Source of the DNA: Brachybacterium vulturis
GTDB taxonomy: Bacteria > Actinomycetota > Actinomycetes > Actinomycetales > Dermabacteraceae
Assembly (NCBI RefSeq): GCF_002407185.1
Contig: NZ_CP023563.1
Location: 3,410,001 to 3,474,000, forward strand
Length of the DNA stretch: 64,000 bases
Direction: 5' to 3'
Both the position numbers and the translations under genes were made by a program. Positions 10,075 through 18,779 of the stretch are shown here, in pieces. Numbering within the stretch: position 1 is the first letter of the stretch; every line of letters starts with the position of its first letter. The notes under the pieces are model-generated. The model saw nothing but the letters and a program-made list of their open reading frames with translations, made no database searches and was not told where the DNA came from.

Positions 10075-10127
10075 TCCTGTTCTGCCGTGCCCTGTCCTGC
10101 CGTGCCCTGCCCTGCCCTGCCGTGCCC
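10075..10127. repeat. CCTGC-type pentanucleotide microsatellite
   Basis: About 50 bases built from CCTGC/CCGTG-like 5-mers. The 10-mer CTGCCGTGCC recurs at 10082, 10097 and 10117, offsets of 15 and 20, which keeps the 5-bp period. It lies in the leader region of the GntR regulator gene, outside coding sequence. The regulator's promoter and leader are the only functions it could affect. Confidence 0.7.
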
Positions 10128-10240
10128 GCGTCCCGACTGCGAGCCGCGGGGACGGTCCTGCGCCTCCGGCGCGGCCGTCTGCGGCCAGGTCACCGATCGG
10201 TCACGACCTCCGCTCGTCGGTGGCGACGGCCGCACGATCC

Positions 10241-10284
10241 ATGATGTACTCTGCCTAGTCATCAGACATCATACGTCTTATCTT
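10241..10284 (+). promoter_or_regulatory. candidate GntR operator and promoter of the sialic-acid operon
   Basis: In the 348-nt divergent region, ATGATGT (10241-10247) and ACATCAT (10266-10272) form an inverted repeat with an 18-bp gap. Inside it, AGAC-N7-GTCT (10264-10278) is a second dyad of about the size FadR-type proteins bind. TATCTT at 10279-10284 is a plausible -10 box for the operon and abuts this dyad, so binding would block RNA polymerase. No convincing -35 was seen. The rest of the divergent region holds only the microsatellite and no gene. Confidence 0.4.
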
Positions 10285-10381
10285 CGCATGGCGGCGATGG
10301 TCCGCTGACTCACGAGGACGGACTCCCCACGACCCCGGCACCACACCTGCCGGGACCACCCAGAGAAGGGACGGATCAACG

Positions 10382-12022
10382 GTGATCACCACATCCACAG
10401 ATCGGCTCGGACGGCGCGGCTTCCTCCGCGGCACCGCCGCCATCGCAGGCGCAGCCGGCGTCGTCGCCGGCATCGGCGCCTGCGCCCCCAGCGACGGCGG
10501 CGCCGGCTCCGGCGGCTCCGACGGCGGCGGCAGCGAGCCCGCCGGCGCGGCGGACCCCGACGGCCACATCGCCGCCGCCATCAGCTACGAGCTGGGGACC
10601 AACGGCTACGACCCAATGACCACGACGGCCGCCCTGACGATCGCGGTCAACTGGCACACCCTCGAGGGTCTGACCGAGCTGCACCCGGTCACCCGCGAGG
10701 CCTACGCGGCCCTGGCCACGGAGGTCCCCAGCGCGGACGGCACCAGCGTCGACGTGACCCTGCGCGACGGCGCCGTCTTCCACGACGGCTCCCCGGTGAC
10801 CACCGAGGACGTCGTCTTCTCCTTCGAGCGCGTGCTGAACCCGGACAACGCCTCGCTGTACTCGCAGTTCATCCCCTTCATCGAGAAGGTCGAGGCGAAG
10901 GACGACACCACCGTCACCTTCACCCTCGCCTACCCCACCGGCGTGTTCGGCGAGCGCCTGTCGACGGTGAAGATCGTGCCCCGGGCGGCCGTCGAGGCGG
11001 ATCCGAAGGCCTTCGACTCCCACCCCATCGGCACCGGCCCCTGGAAGATGACCGACAACGGCGCGGCCTCCAAGATCGTCGAGTTCGAGCGCTTCGAGGA
11101 CTACACCGGCGAGATGCCCGCACAGGCCGCCACCATGGCCTGGCAGATCATCCCCGATGCGGCGACCCGCACCAATGCGCTGCAGTCGGGATCGGTCCAG
11201 GCGATGGACTCCGTGCCCTACCTGTCGATCGATCAGATGAAGGCCACCAGCGACGTCGAATCGGTGGGTGGCTTCGGGCTGCTGTTCGCCATGTTCAACA
11301 ACGCTCCCGACAACCCTTTCAACGACGTCCGCAATCGCCAGGCGTTCCTGTACGCGATCGACATGGAGAAGGTCATCTCCACCGGTCTCAGCGGCCAGGC
11401 CACCGCGGCGAGCTGCTTCGTCCAGCCCGAGCACCCGAACTACAAGGAGGCCTCGACGGTCTACTCCCTGGACACGGAGAAGGCCAAGGCGCTGTTCGCC
11501 GAGACCGGCCTGACCTCCTTCCGGATGCTGGTGACCGATCACGGCTGGGTCCAGCAGTGCACCCCGATCATCCTGGAGTCGCTGACGGCCCTGGGCCTGG
11601 ACGTCTCCTTCGAGCAGAAGCAGTCGGCCGACGTGTACAACACGATCGACACGAACCCCGACGCCTACGACGTGATGATCGCCCCCGGCGATCCCTCGGT
11701 GTTCGGCAATGATCCCGACCTGCTGATGCGCTGGTGGTACGGCGGCGACCTCTGGACCGATGTCCGCATGCACTGGAAGGGCACCGGCAGCTACGACGAG
11801 GTCCAGCAGATGCTCGACGAGGCGCTGTCGACCGCGGACACCGCCAAGCAGGAGGAGCTCTGGGGGCAGCTGTTCGATCTGCTCTCCGAGGACGTCCCGC
11901 TGTACCCGCTGTTCCATCGCAAGTCCCCCACCGCCTGGGACGGCTCCACACTGGTCGACTTCGAGCCGATCTCGCTGACGGGGCTGAGCTTCGTCGGCGT
12001 CGGCACCACGAAGTCCGCCTGA
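10382..12022 (+). CDS. siaE: family 5 solute-binding protein (Tat lipoprotein) of a sialic-acid ABC transporter
   Basis: A 546-residue SBP_bac_5 protein. The N terminus has a twin-arginine motif (GRRGFLRG), a hydrophobic stretch, and a lipobox ending in GAC near residue 35, so it is probably Tat-exported folded and lipid-anchored outside the membrane. A Gly/Ser-rich linker precedes the binding domain (GHIAAAISYELGTNGYDPM...). Family 5 proteins bind peptides, nickel or sugars. Sialic acid is inferred from the downstream nan genes and from the same gene order as the characterised SiaEFGI system of Corynebacterium glutamicum. The GTG start follows an AAGGGACGG stretch. Confidence 0.85.
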   Translation: MITTSTDRLGRRGFLRGTAAIAGAAGVVAGIGACAPSDGGAGSGGSDGGGSEPAGAADPDGHIAAAISYELGTNGYDPMTTTAALTIAVNWHTLEGLTELHPVTREAYAALATEVPSADGTSVDVTLRDGAVFHDGSPVTTEDVVFSFERVLNPDNASLYSQFIPFIEKVEAKDDTTVTFTLAYPTGVFGERLSTVKIVPRAAVEADPKAFDSHPIGTGPWKMTDNGAASKIVEFERFEDYTGEMPAQAATMAWQIIPDAATRTNALQSGSVQAMDSVPYLSIDQMKATSDVESVGGFGLLFAMFNNAPDNPFNDVRNRQAFLYAIDMEKVISTGLSGQATAASCFVQPEHPNYKEASTVYSLDTEKAKALFAETGLTSFRMLVTDHGWVQQCTPIILESLTALGLDVSFEQKQSADVYNTIDTNPDAYDVMIAPGDPSVFGNDPDLLMRWWYGGDLWTDVRMHWKGTGSYDEVQQMLDEALSTADTAKQEELWGQLFDLLSEDVPLYPLFHRKSPTAWDGSTLVDFEPISLTGLSFVGVGTTKSA

Positions 12023-12033
12023 GTCCCGCCGCA

Positions 12034-12060
12034 CCGGGGCCGGCCCTGCGCCGGCCCCGG
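12034..12060 (+). promoter_or_regulatory. intercistronic hairpin between siaE and siaF
   Basis: CCGGGGCCGG (12034-12043) and CCGGCCCCGG (12051-12060) form a strong stem with a short loop in the 118-nt gap. Such hairpins after a binding-protein gene can stabilise the upstream message or partly terminate it, giving more binding protein than permease. Role inferred from position. Confidence 0.5.
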
Positions 12061-12140
12061 CGCCCCGGTGCCCTTCGGCCCCGGTCCTCGGGGGCGTCCC
12101 GCCCCACTGATCCGCAGCACCCCACCCTTCGGAGAACCTC

Positions 12141-13106
12141 GTGTCCCACCTCGTCCGACTGATCGGACGGCGTCTTGTCGCGCTGCCCGTCATGATCCTC
12201 GGCGTCGCACTGCTGGTGTTCGTCATCATGTCGTTCTCGCCCTCGGACCCCGCACGGCTGGCCCTGGGCAACGCCGCCTCCCTGGAGGCGCTGGAGAACT
12301 ACCGCGAGGCCAACGGCCTCAACGACCCCCTATGGCTGCGCTACTTCACCTTCGTCGCCGGACTGGTCCGCGGTGACCTGGGCACCACCAGCGGCAACGT
12401 GCCGGTCCTCGACGTGGTCACGCAGGCCTTCCCCATCACCCTGCAGCTCACCTTCCTGGGCCTGCTGGTCGCGATCGTGATCTCCGCCGTGCTCGGTGTC
12501 CTCGCCGCCCTGTTCCGCGACGGCTGGGTCGACCAGGTCATCCGCGTGCTGTCCATCGCGGCGCTGGCCACCCCGTCCTTCTGGCTCGCGATCCTGATGA
12601 TCCAGTGGCTGGGCGAGGTCCCGGGCGGCTGGGGCATGTTCCCCGCCCTGGTGACCCGCTGGGTACCGCTGGCCGAGGATCCCGCGACCTATCTGCGCAA
12701 CGTCGCACTGCCGGCGCTGGCGCTGGGCGTCCCGGTGGCCGGCTCGCTGATCCGCGTGGTCCGCACCGCGATGGTCGAGGAGCTGGACCGCGACTACGTG
12801 CGCACCGCCCTGGGCGCCGGCGTCCCCTACCCGATCGTGGTCAGCCGCAACGTGCTGCGCAACGCCCTGATCACCCCGGTGACCGTGCTGGGCCTGCGGG
12901 TCGGCTACCTGATGGGCGGCGCGGTGATCATCGAGATCATCTTCAACATCCAGGCCATGGGCCAGCTGATCCTCGACGGCGTGACCCGCAACGACGTGTT
13001 CCTGGTCCAGGGCGTCACGCTCGTGGTGGCCATCGCCTTCATCGTCGTGAACATCGCCGTGGACGTGCTGTATGTCCTCATCAATCCCCGCATCAGGAGC
13101 GTCTGA
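12141..13106 (+). CDS. siaF: ABC transporter permease, DppB type
   Basis: A 321-residue inner-membrane protein of the DppB/OppB permease family with six predicted membrane helices. The periplasmic-side RGDLGTT-type segment follows helix 1, and the EAA loop that contacts the ATPase is visible around residues 210-240 (EELDRDYVRTALGAGVPYP). The GTG start has GGAG 7 nt upstream. It lies one base from the start region of the fused permease-ATPase gene and is the first permease subunit of the importer. The sialic-acid substrate is inferred from context. Confidence 0.87.
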   Translation: MSHLVRLIGRRLVALPVMILGVALLVFVIMSFSPSDPARLALGNAASLEALENYREANGLNDPLWLRYFTFVAGLVRGDLGTTSGNVPVLDVVTQAFPITLQLTFLGLLVAIVISAVLGVLAALFRDGWVDQVIRVLSIAALATPSFWLAILMIQWLGEVPGGWGMFPALVTRWVPLAEDPATYLRNVALPALALGVPVAGSLIRVVRTAMVEELDRDYVRTALGAGVPYPIVVSRNVLRNALITPVTVLGLRVGYLMGGAVIIEIIFNIQAMGQLILDGVTRNDVFLVQGVTLVVAIAFIVVNIAVDVLYVLINPRIRSV

Positions 13107-13107
13107 C

Positions 13108-15168
13108 ATGCGACCGAAGCTCGGATCCCGTCTCCAGTCCGTCAGCGGCAGCCCGCTGGCGCCCCTGACCGCCCTGCCCTGGACCAGCCGCATCGCCCTG
13201 GCCTTCCTGTCGCTGCTGGCGCTGGTCTCGCTGTTCGCCCCGTTCGTGGCCCCCTACGACCCGCTGGCCACCGGCACTCCCGTGCTGCCGCCCAGCGCCG
13301 AGCACTGGCTGGGCACGGACGCCATCGGGCGCGACATCCTCTCCCGCGTCCTGCACGGCTCGCGCGCCTCGCTGCTGATCGGCCTGTGCGCGACCGGCGC
13401 GGCGCTGATCGCCGCGATGGTGCTGGGCTCCTTCGCCGCCACCGCCGCGAAGCTGCCCTCCGAGATCCTGATGCGCGCCCTGGACGTGGTGATGTCCTTC
13501 CCCGGCATCGCCCTGGCCGCGGTGTTCGTCGCCGTGTTCGGCACCTCGCTGCCGGTGCTGATCTTCGCGATCGGCTTCCTGTACGTGCCGCAGCTGGCCC
13601 GCGTGGTGCGCGCCAACGTGCTCTCCCAGTTCGGCGAGGACTACGTCGCCGCATCCCGGGTGATGGGCGCCTCCACCCCGTGGATCCTCGCCAAGCACGT
13701 GGCCCGCAACTGCATCGCCCCCATCATGGTGTTCGCGACCGTGCTGGTCGCCGACGCGATCGTGCTGGAGGCCTCGCTGTCCTTCATCAACGCGGGCGTC
13801 CAGCCGCCGAATCCCTCCTGGGGCAACATCCTGGCCGACGGCAAGCAGCTGCTGCTGTCCGGCTACTGGTGGCCCACCTTCTTCCCGGGCCTTTCGATCC
13901 TGCTGACGGTGCTGTCGCTGAACGTCCTGTCCGAGGGACTGACGGACGCGATGGCCAGCCCGCGGGTGCGCGCCACCGTCGACGTCGAGGCCGATGAGCA
14001 GGCGCTGCTCGAGGCCGAGGGCTCCGCCCACATCGGCGGGGCCGAGCACCCGACGGCCGGGACCGACCCGTCCGCGACGACGGAGCAGCACCGCACCTTC
14101 GGCATGATCGATGCGGAGACCTCGCAGCAGCAGCTGAGCCGCTCGCTGGCCGCGCTGCGCCGGGCCGAGCTGGAGCGTCCCGAGCGTCCGGGCCTGGACG
14201 GCACCCGTCCCCCGCTGCTGAAGGTCACCGATCTGCGCGTCTCCTTCCCGGACGCGCACGGCGAGGTCGACATCCTCGACGGCGTCTCCTTCGAGGTCCG
14301 CCCCGGCGAGACCATGGGTCTGGTCGGCGAGTCCGGCTCCGGCAAGTCGGTGGCGAGCCTGGCCGTCATGGGGCTGCTGCCGGCCACCGCGCGGATCAGC
14401 GGCAGCGTGGAGATGAACGGGACCGATCTGCTCACGCTCGCGCCGAAGCAGCTCAACGCCCTGCGCGGCCACGAGATCGCGATGATCTACCAGGACGCGC
14501 TGAGCTCGCTGAACCCCTCGATGCTGATCCGTTCCCAGATGGCGCAGCTGACCCGGCGCGGCGGCACCCGCAGCGCCGAGGAGCTGCTGGACCTGGTGGG
14601 CCTGGATGCGCAGCGCACCCTGTCCGCGTATCCGCACGAGCTCTCCGGCGGCCAGCGCCAGCGCGTGCTGATCGCGATGGCCCTGACCCGCGATCCGAAG
14701 CTGGTGATCGCCGACGAGCCCACCACCGCGCTGGACGTCACCGTGCAGAAGCAGGTCGTGGACCTGCTCAACGAGCTGCGCGAGGAGCTGGGCTTCGCGA
14801 TGATCTTCGTCAGCCACGACCTGGCGCTGATCTCCCAGCTGGCCGACCGCATCACCGTGATGTACGCCGGTCAGGTGATGGAGCAGGCCAGCACCCATGA
14901 GCTGCTGATCGATCCGCGTCACGAGTACACCCGCGGCCTGCTGGGCTCGGTGCTGTCGATCGAGGCGGGCGCCGACCGGCTCCACCAGGTGGCCGGCACC
15001 GTCCCCTCCCCGCGCGACTTCGCCACCGGTGACCGCTTCGCCCCGCGCTCGCTGGACCCCTCGGCCGATCCCACCGCCCGCCCCAGGCTGGTCGTCGTCG
15101 GCGAGGGCGATCACCGGGTCGCCACCACCGGGGACGTCCCGGCCGCACTGGAAGGAGACCCGCGATGA
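13108..15168 (+). CDS. siaG: fused ABC permease (DppC type) and ATPase (DppD type)
   Basis: A 686-residue fusion. Residues ~1-290 are a DppC-type permease with the HWLGTDAIGRDILSR entry motif, several membrane helices and an EAA loop (EDYVAASRVMGAS). A hydrophilic, charged linker (~290-370) contains no recognisable domain. Residues ~372-620 are an ATPase with Walker A GESGSGKS, Q-loop YQDALSSLNPS, signature LSGGQRQR, Walker B LVIADEPTT and the H-loop SHD. The same permease-ATPase fusion occurs in corynebacterial SiaG. I start at the ATG at 13108, one base after the siaF stop and preceded by AGGAG. The stop overlaps siaI. Confidence 0.9.
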   Translation: MRPKLGSRLQSVSGSPLAPLTALPWTSRIALAFLSLLALVSLFAPFVAPYDPLATGTPVLPPSAEHWLGTDAIGRDILSRVLHGSRASLLIGLCATGAALIAAMVLGSFAATAAKLPSEILMRALDVVMSFPGIALAAVFVAVFGTSLPVLIFAIGFLYVPQLARVVRANVLSQFGEDYVAASRVMGASTPWILAKHVARNCIAPIMVFATVLVADAIVLEASLSFINAGVQPPNPSWGNILADGKQLLLSGYWWPTFFPGLSILLTVLSLNVLSEGLTDAMASPRVRATVDVEADEQALLEAEGSAHIGGAEHPTAGTDPSATTEQHRTFGMIDAETSQQQLSRSLAALRRAELERPERPGLDGTRPPLLKVTDLRVSFPDAHGEVDILDGVSFEVRPGETMGLVGESGSGKSVASLAVMGLLPATARISGSVEMNGTDLLTLAPKQLNALRGHEIAMIYQDALSSLNPSMLIRSQMAQLTRRGGTRSAEELLDLVGLDAQRTLSAYPHELSGGQRQRVLIAMALTRDPKLVIADEPTTALDVTVQKQVVDLLNELREELGFAMIFVSHDLALISQLADRITVMYAGQVMEQASTHELLIDPRHEYTRGLLGSVLSIEAGADRLHQVAGTVPSPRDFATGDRFAPRSLDPSADPTARPRLVVVGEGDHRVATTGDVPAALEGDPR

Positions 15169-15989
15169 CCACCCCCGCCTCGAGCCCCGCGCCGGCCGCG
15201 GAGACCACCGCCCCCACTCTCGAGCTGCAGGACGTGCACGTGGTGCACAAGCTCCGCACCGGCGGGCTGCTGCGTCCGGACACCATCCGGGCGGTGGACG
15301 GCGTGAGCGTCGCCGTGCGCCGCGGCGAGGTGCTCGGCATCGTCGGCGAGTCCGGGTCCGGGAAGTCGACCCTGGCCCGGGTGATGACCGGTCTGCAGCC
15401 CGTCACCAGCGGCGCGGTCCTGTTCAACGGCACGCCGATGGGACAGCACCGCTCGCATCGCAAGGAGCTGGGACGCACCGTCTCGGTGGTGTTCCAGGAC
15501 CCGTCCACCGCTCTGAACCCGCGCCTGCCGGTGCGGGAGACGCTCATGGACCCGCTGCGCGTGCACGGCATCGGCACCGAGCGGGAGCGGCTGTCCCGGG
15601 TCAAGGATCTGCTGCACCTGGTCGGGCTGCCCCAGTCCGCGATCGAGGTGCTGCCGCGGCAGATCTCCGGCGGGCAGCGCCAGCGCGTGGCGATCGCCCG
15701 CGCCCTGGCCCTGGAGCCGCAGATAATCGTCGCCGACGAACCCACCAGCGCCCTGGACGTCTCCGTCCGCGCTCAGGTGCTGAACCTGCTCACCGATCTC
15801 AAGCAGGAGCTGGGGCTGGGTCTGGTGTTCATCTCCCACGACATGAGCACCGTCCGCTTCATCTCCGACTCGATCATCGTCATGAACCACGGGAAGGTGA
15901 TCGAGCACGACTCGGCCGCGCAGATCTTCACCGAGGCGAAGGACGAGTACACCCGCAGCCTGCTGGCCGCGGCGCCGTCACTGCTGTGA
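15165..15989 (+). CDS. siaI: ABC transporter ATPase, DppF type
   Basis: A 274-residue ATPase completing the importer. Walker A GESGSGKST is near residue 62, Q-loop FQDPSTALNPR near 110, signature ISGGQRQR near 167, Walker B IIVADEPTS near 187 and the switch histidine in ISHDMS. Its ATG overlaps the fused gene's stop (ATGA), indicating coupled translation. It would pair with the ATPase half of the fused subunit. A further 45 nt leads to nanA. Confidence 0.9.
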   Translation: MTTPASSPAPAAETTAPTLELQDVHVVHKLRTGGLLRPDTIRAVDGVSVAVRRGEVLGIVGESGSGKSTLARVMTGLQPVTSGAVLFNGTPMGQHRSHRKELGRTVSVVFQDPSTALNPRLPVRETLMDPLRVHGIGTERERLSRVKDLLHLVGLPQSAIEVLPRQISGGQRQRVAIARALALEPQIIVADEPTSALDVSVRAQVLNLLTDLKQELGLGLVFISHDMSTVRFISDSIIVMNHGKVIEHDSAAQIFTEAKDEYTRSLLAAAPSLL

Positions 15990-16033
15990 GCGCCGCACCC
16001 CCCTCACCGTCTTCCCGAAGGAGCACCACCGCC

Positions 16034-17008
16034 ATGACCACCACCTCCGCCCCGCTGACCGGCGTCGTCCCCCCGCTGCTGACCCCGCTGACCGCTGAGG
16101 GGGACATCGATCTGCCCTCGCTCGAGCGTCTGGTGGGCCACCTCCTCGAGGGCGGCGTCGACGGCATCTTCGCCCTCGGCTCCAGCGGTGAGATCGCCTT
16201 CTGGGACGACCAGCGCCGCGCCGACGTGCTGGAGGCGGTCACCGGGACCGTCGCCGGGCAGGTGCCGGTGATCGCCGGCGTGATCGACATGCAGACCGAC
16301 CGCGTCATCCAGCACGTGCGCGCGGCCGAGCGCTTCGACCTGGCCGGCTACGTCGCGACCGCACCGTTCTACGCGATCACCGGTCCGGAGGAGATCGACA
16401 CCCACTTCCGCGCCATCGCCGCTGCGACCGACCGCCCGCTGTGGGCCTACGACCTCCCGGTGTGCGTGCACACGAAGCTGGCCCCCGCCCAGCTGCTGCG
16501 CCTGGGGACCGACGGCGTGATCGCCGGGGTCAAGGACTCCAGCGGGGACGACGTCGCCTTCCGCCTGCTGGCCGGGGCGAACCGGGCCGCCGGCTCGCCG
16601 CTGAAGCTGCTGTCCGGCCACGAGGTGGTCGTGGACGGCGCCTACCTCTCGGGGGCCGACGGCTCCGTGCCGGGACTGGGCAACGTGGATCCGGCCGGGT
16701 ACGCGCGCATGCACAGGGCCGCTCAGGCCGGCGACTGGGAGCAGGTGCGCGCCGAGCAGGACCGGCTCGCGCAGCTGTTCGAGATCGTCTTCCAGCCCAC
16801 CGGCAAGGTCGGTCCCGCGGCCGGCGTCGGCGCCTTCAAGACCGCGCTGCGGGAGCTGGGGATCTTCTCCACCAACACGATGGCCCGGCCCATGTCCCCG
16901 ATCGAGGGGGATGCCGTGGGCCGTATCCGCGCGATCCTCGAGCAGACGGGTCTGCTCAGCGGCGCCGAGGGCGGCAGCGGGACGGCGGCCGGGGTCGCGG
17001 GTGCCTGA
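16034..17008 (+). CDS. nanA: N-acetylneuraminate lyase (DHDPS superfamily)
   Basis: A 324-residue TIM-barrel aldolase splitting N-acetylneuraminate into ManNAc and pyruvate. The Schiff-base lysine lies in AGVKDSSGDD near residue 166 and the partner tyrosine in WAYDLPV near 138. The N-terminal glycine-rich FALGSSGEIAFW corresponds to the substrate carboxylate loop. The superfamily also contains dihydrodipicolinate synthases and other sugar-acid aldolases. Assignment to NanA rests on nanK, nanE and two sialidases downstream. GAAGGAG precedes the ATG. The last ~20 residues are Gly/Ala-rich. The stop overlaps the nanK start by 8 nt. Confidence 0.85.
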   Translation: MTTTSAPLTGVVPPLLTPLTAEGDIDLPSLERLVGHLLEGGVDGIFALGSSGEIAFWDDQRRADVLEAVTGTVAGQVPVIAGVIDMQTDRVIQHVRAAERFDLAGYVATAPFYAITGPEEIDTHFRAIAAATDRPLWAYDLPVCVHTKLAPAQLLRLGTDGVIAGVKDSSGDDVAFRLLAGANRAAGSPLKLLSGHEVVVDGAYLSGADGSVPGLGNVDPAGYARMHRAAQAGDWEQVRAEQDRLAQLFEIVFQPTGKVGPAAGVGAFKTALRELGIFSTNTMARPMSPIEGDAVGRIRAILEQTGLLSGAEGGSGTAAGVAGA

Positions 17009-17942
17009 TCCGGTCCTCGCCCTCGACCTCGGGGGCACCAAGATCCGCGGCGCGCTGGTGCACGGCGCAGGGACGCCGGGCCCCGGCGCGGCACCGCACC
17101 TCGAGCGGGTGGCCGAGGTGGCCACTCCCGCGACCGCCGGTCCGGAGGCGATCCTCGGGGCCGCCACGCAGCTGGCCGAGCAGATCTGCTCCGGGGCCCG
17201 CGTGAGCGCGGTGGGGCTGTCCTCCGCCGGGGTCATCGACAGCGGTCGCGGGCGCGTCACCCACGCCACCGCCTCCCTCGCCGGCTGGGCCGGCACCGAT
17301 GTGCGCACCCCGCTGGAGGATCGCTTCGGGGTACCGGTCAGCGTGCTCAACGACGTCCACGCCCACGGGCTGGGCGAGGCCCGTTTCGGCACCGGCCGCG
17401 ACCGCGCCTCGATGCTGCTGATCGCGGTGGGCACCGGGATCGGCGGCGCTCAGGTGATCGCGGGTCGGGCCGTGCTCGGCGCCCACGGCGCCGCCGGTCA
17501 CGTCGGCCACGTCCCGGTGCCGGAGGCCGAGGGCGTCCCCTGCCCCTGCGGACGGACCGGGCACCTCGAGGGGCTCGCCTCGGGTCCCGGGATCGTGCGG
17601 CTCGCTCGTCGGCTCGGGGCCGACGCCTCCGTGCACGACGGGCACTCCCTCGCCGCCGCGGCCGCGGCCGGTGCGAGCCCGGCGCTGACGGCGTACCGTA
17701 CCGCCGGTCTCGCCACGGGCCGGGTGATCGGTGGTCTGCTGAACGTGCTGGATCCCGAGGTCGTGGCCCTCACCGGCGGTGTCGCCGAGGTCGGAGGAGC
17801 CTGGCACGAGGCCGTGAGGTGCGGCATCGCGCAGGAGGCGATGGACGTCGTCGCCGACACCCCCGTGCTCTCCGCGACCGCCGGCAGCCATGCCGCGCTG
17901 CTCGGCGCCGCCGCCCGCGCCCTCGACGAGATGCCCGCCTGA
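17001..17942 (+). CDS. nanK: N-acetylmannosamine kinase (ROK family)
   Basis: A 313-residue ROK kinase forming ManNAc-6-phosphate from ManNAc and ATP. The phosphate-binding ALDLGGTKIRGA is at residues ~7-18 and the catalytic Asp in LNDVHAHG near 118. The zinc segment reads GHVGHV followed by CPCGRTGHLEG, so the third cysteine of the standard CxCGxxGC is a histidine. The GTG at 17001 overlaps nanA and gives a normal ROK N terminus. A glucokinase role is possible from the family alone; the locus favours ManNAc. Confidence 0.87.
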   Translation: MPDPVLALDLGGTKIRGALVHGAGTPGPGAAPHLERVAEVATPATAGPEAILGAATQLAEQICSGARVSAVGLSSAGVIDSGRGRVTHATASLAGWAGTDVRTPLEDRFGVPVSVLNDVHAHGLGEARFGTGRDRASMLLIAVGTGIGGAQVIAGRAVLGAHGAAGHVGHVPVPEAEGVPCPCGRTGHLEGLASGPGIVRLARRLGADASVHDGHSLAAAAAAGASPALTAYRTAGLATGRVIGGLLNVLDPEVVALTGGVAEVGGAWHEAVRCGIAQEAMDVVADTPVLSATAGSHAALLGAAARALDEMPA

Positions 17943-18009
17943 GATCCCGGCTCCCCACATCCCGCTCCCCACATCACGCTCCTCCCCGACTGCTGAAGGA
18001 CTCACTCCC

Positions 18010-18693
18010 ATGCATCCTCTGGTCTCCGCCCTCGAGGGCTCCCTGATCGTCTCCTGCCAGGCCTATCCCGGTGAGCCGATGCAGGATCCGCGCACCATGG
18101 CGCAGGTCGCCTCCGCGGTGCAGCAGGGCGGGGCCTCCGCGGTGCGCGCCCAGGGGCTCGAGGAGATCGCTCAGGTGACGTCCGCCGTGGACGTCCCGGT
18201 GATCGGGATCTGGAAGGACGGCGTGGACGGGGTCTTCATCACCCCCACCCTCGAGCACTGCCTGGCGGTGATCGAGGCGGGCGCCGACATCCTCGCCCTG
18301 GACGGCACCACCCGTCCCCGACCCGATGGCCGGACCCTCGCCCAGACCGTCTCCGCGGTGCGGGAGCACTTCGACGGACCGCTGATGGCGGACTGCGACA
18401 GCCTCGACTCCGCCCTGGCCGCCGCGGAGCTCGGGATCGAGATCATCGGCACCACCCTGGCCGGCTACACCCCGGCCCGTCCGCGGACCGAGGGTCCCGA
18501 CCTCGAACTGCTCGGCGAGCTCGCCCGGCAGCTGCCCCCGACCTCGGTGCTGGTCGCCGAGGGCCGGGTGCACACCCCCCTGCAGGCGGCCGACGCCCGC
18601 GCCACCGGAGCATTCGCGGTCGTGGTCGGCACCGCGATCACCCACCCGACCAGCATCACCCGCTGGTTCCGCACCGCCGTCGCGGACGCCTGA
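18010..18693 (+). CDS. nanE: N-acetylmannosamine-6-phosphate 2-epimerase
   Basis: A 227-residue TIM-barrel epimerase converting ManNAc-6-P to GlcNAc-6-P. Family features are LIVSCQAYPGEPM at the N terminus, GASAVRAQGLEEI, the catalytic-lysine region PVIGIWKDG, ILALDGTTRPRPDG, MADCDS and LVAEGRVHTP. Length is standard. The ATG at 18010 follows AAGGACTC. GlcNAc-6-P would then need NagA and NagB, which are not in this window. Confidence 0.94.
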   Translation: MHPLVSALEGSLIVSCQAYPGEPMQDPRTMAQVASAVQQGGASAVRAQGLEEIAQVTSAVDVPVIGIWKDGVDGVFITPTLEHCLAVIEAGADILALDGTTRPRPDGRTLAQTVSAVREHFDGPLMADCDSLDSALAAAELGIEIIGTTLAGYTPARPRTEGPDLELLGELARQLPPTSVLVAEGRVHTPLQAADARATGAFAVVVGTAITHPTSITRWFRTAVADA

Positions 18694-18779
18694 GGCCTCG
18701 ACGGCGTGCCCGACGCTCTCGCGCCCTGATCGCGGGGAGCGAGCCCCAGAAGGAAACCCCCGATGAAGGAGAATCCCCG

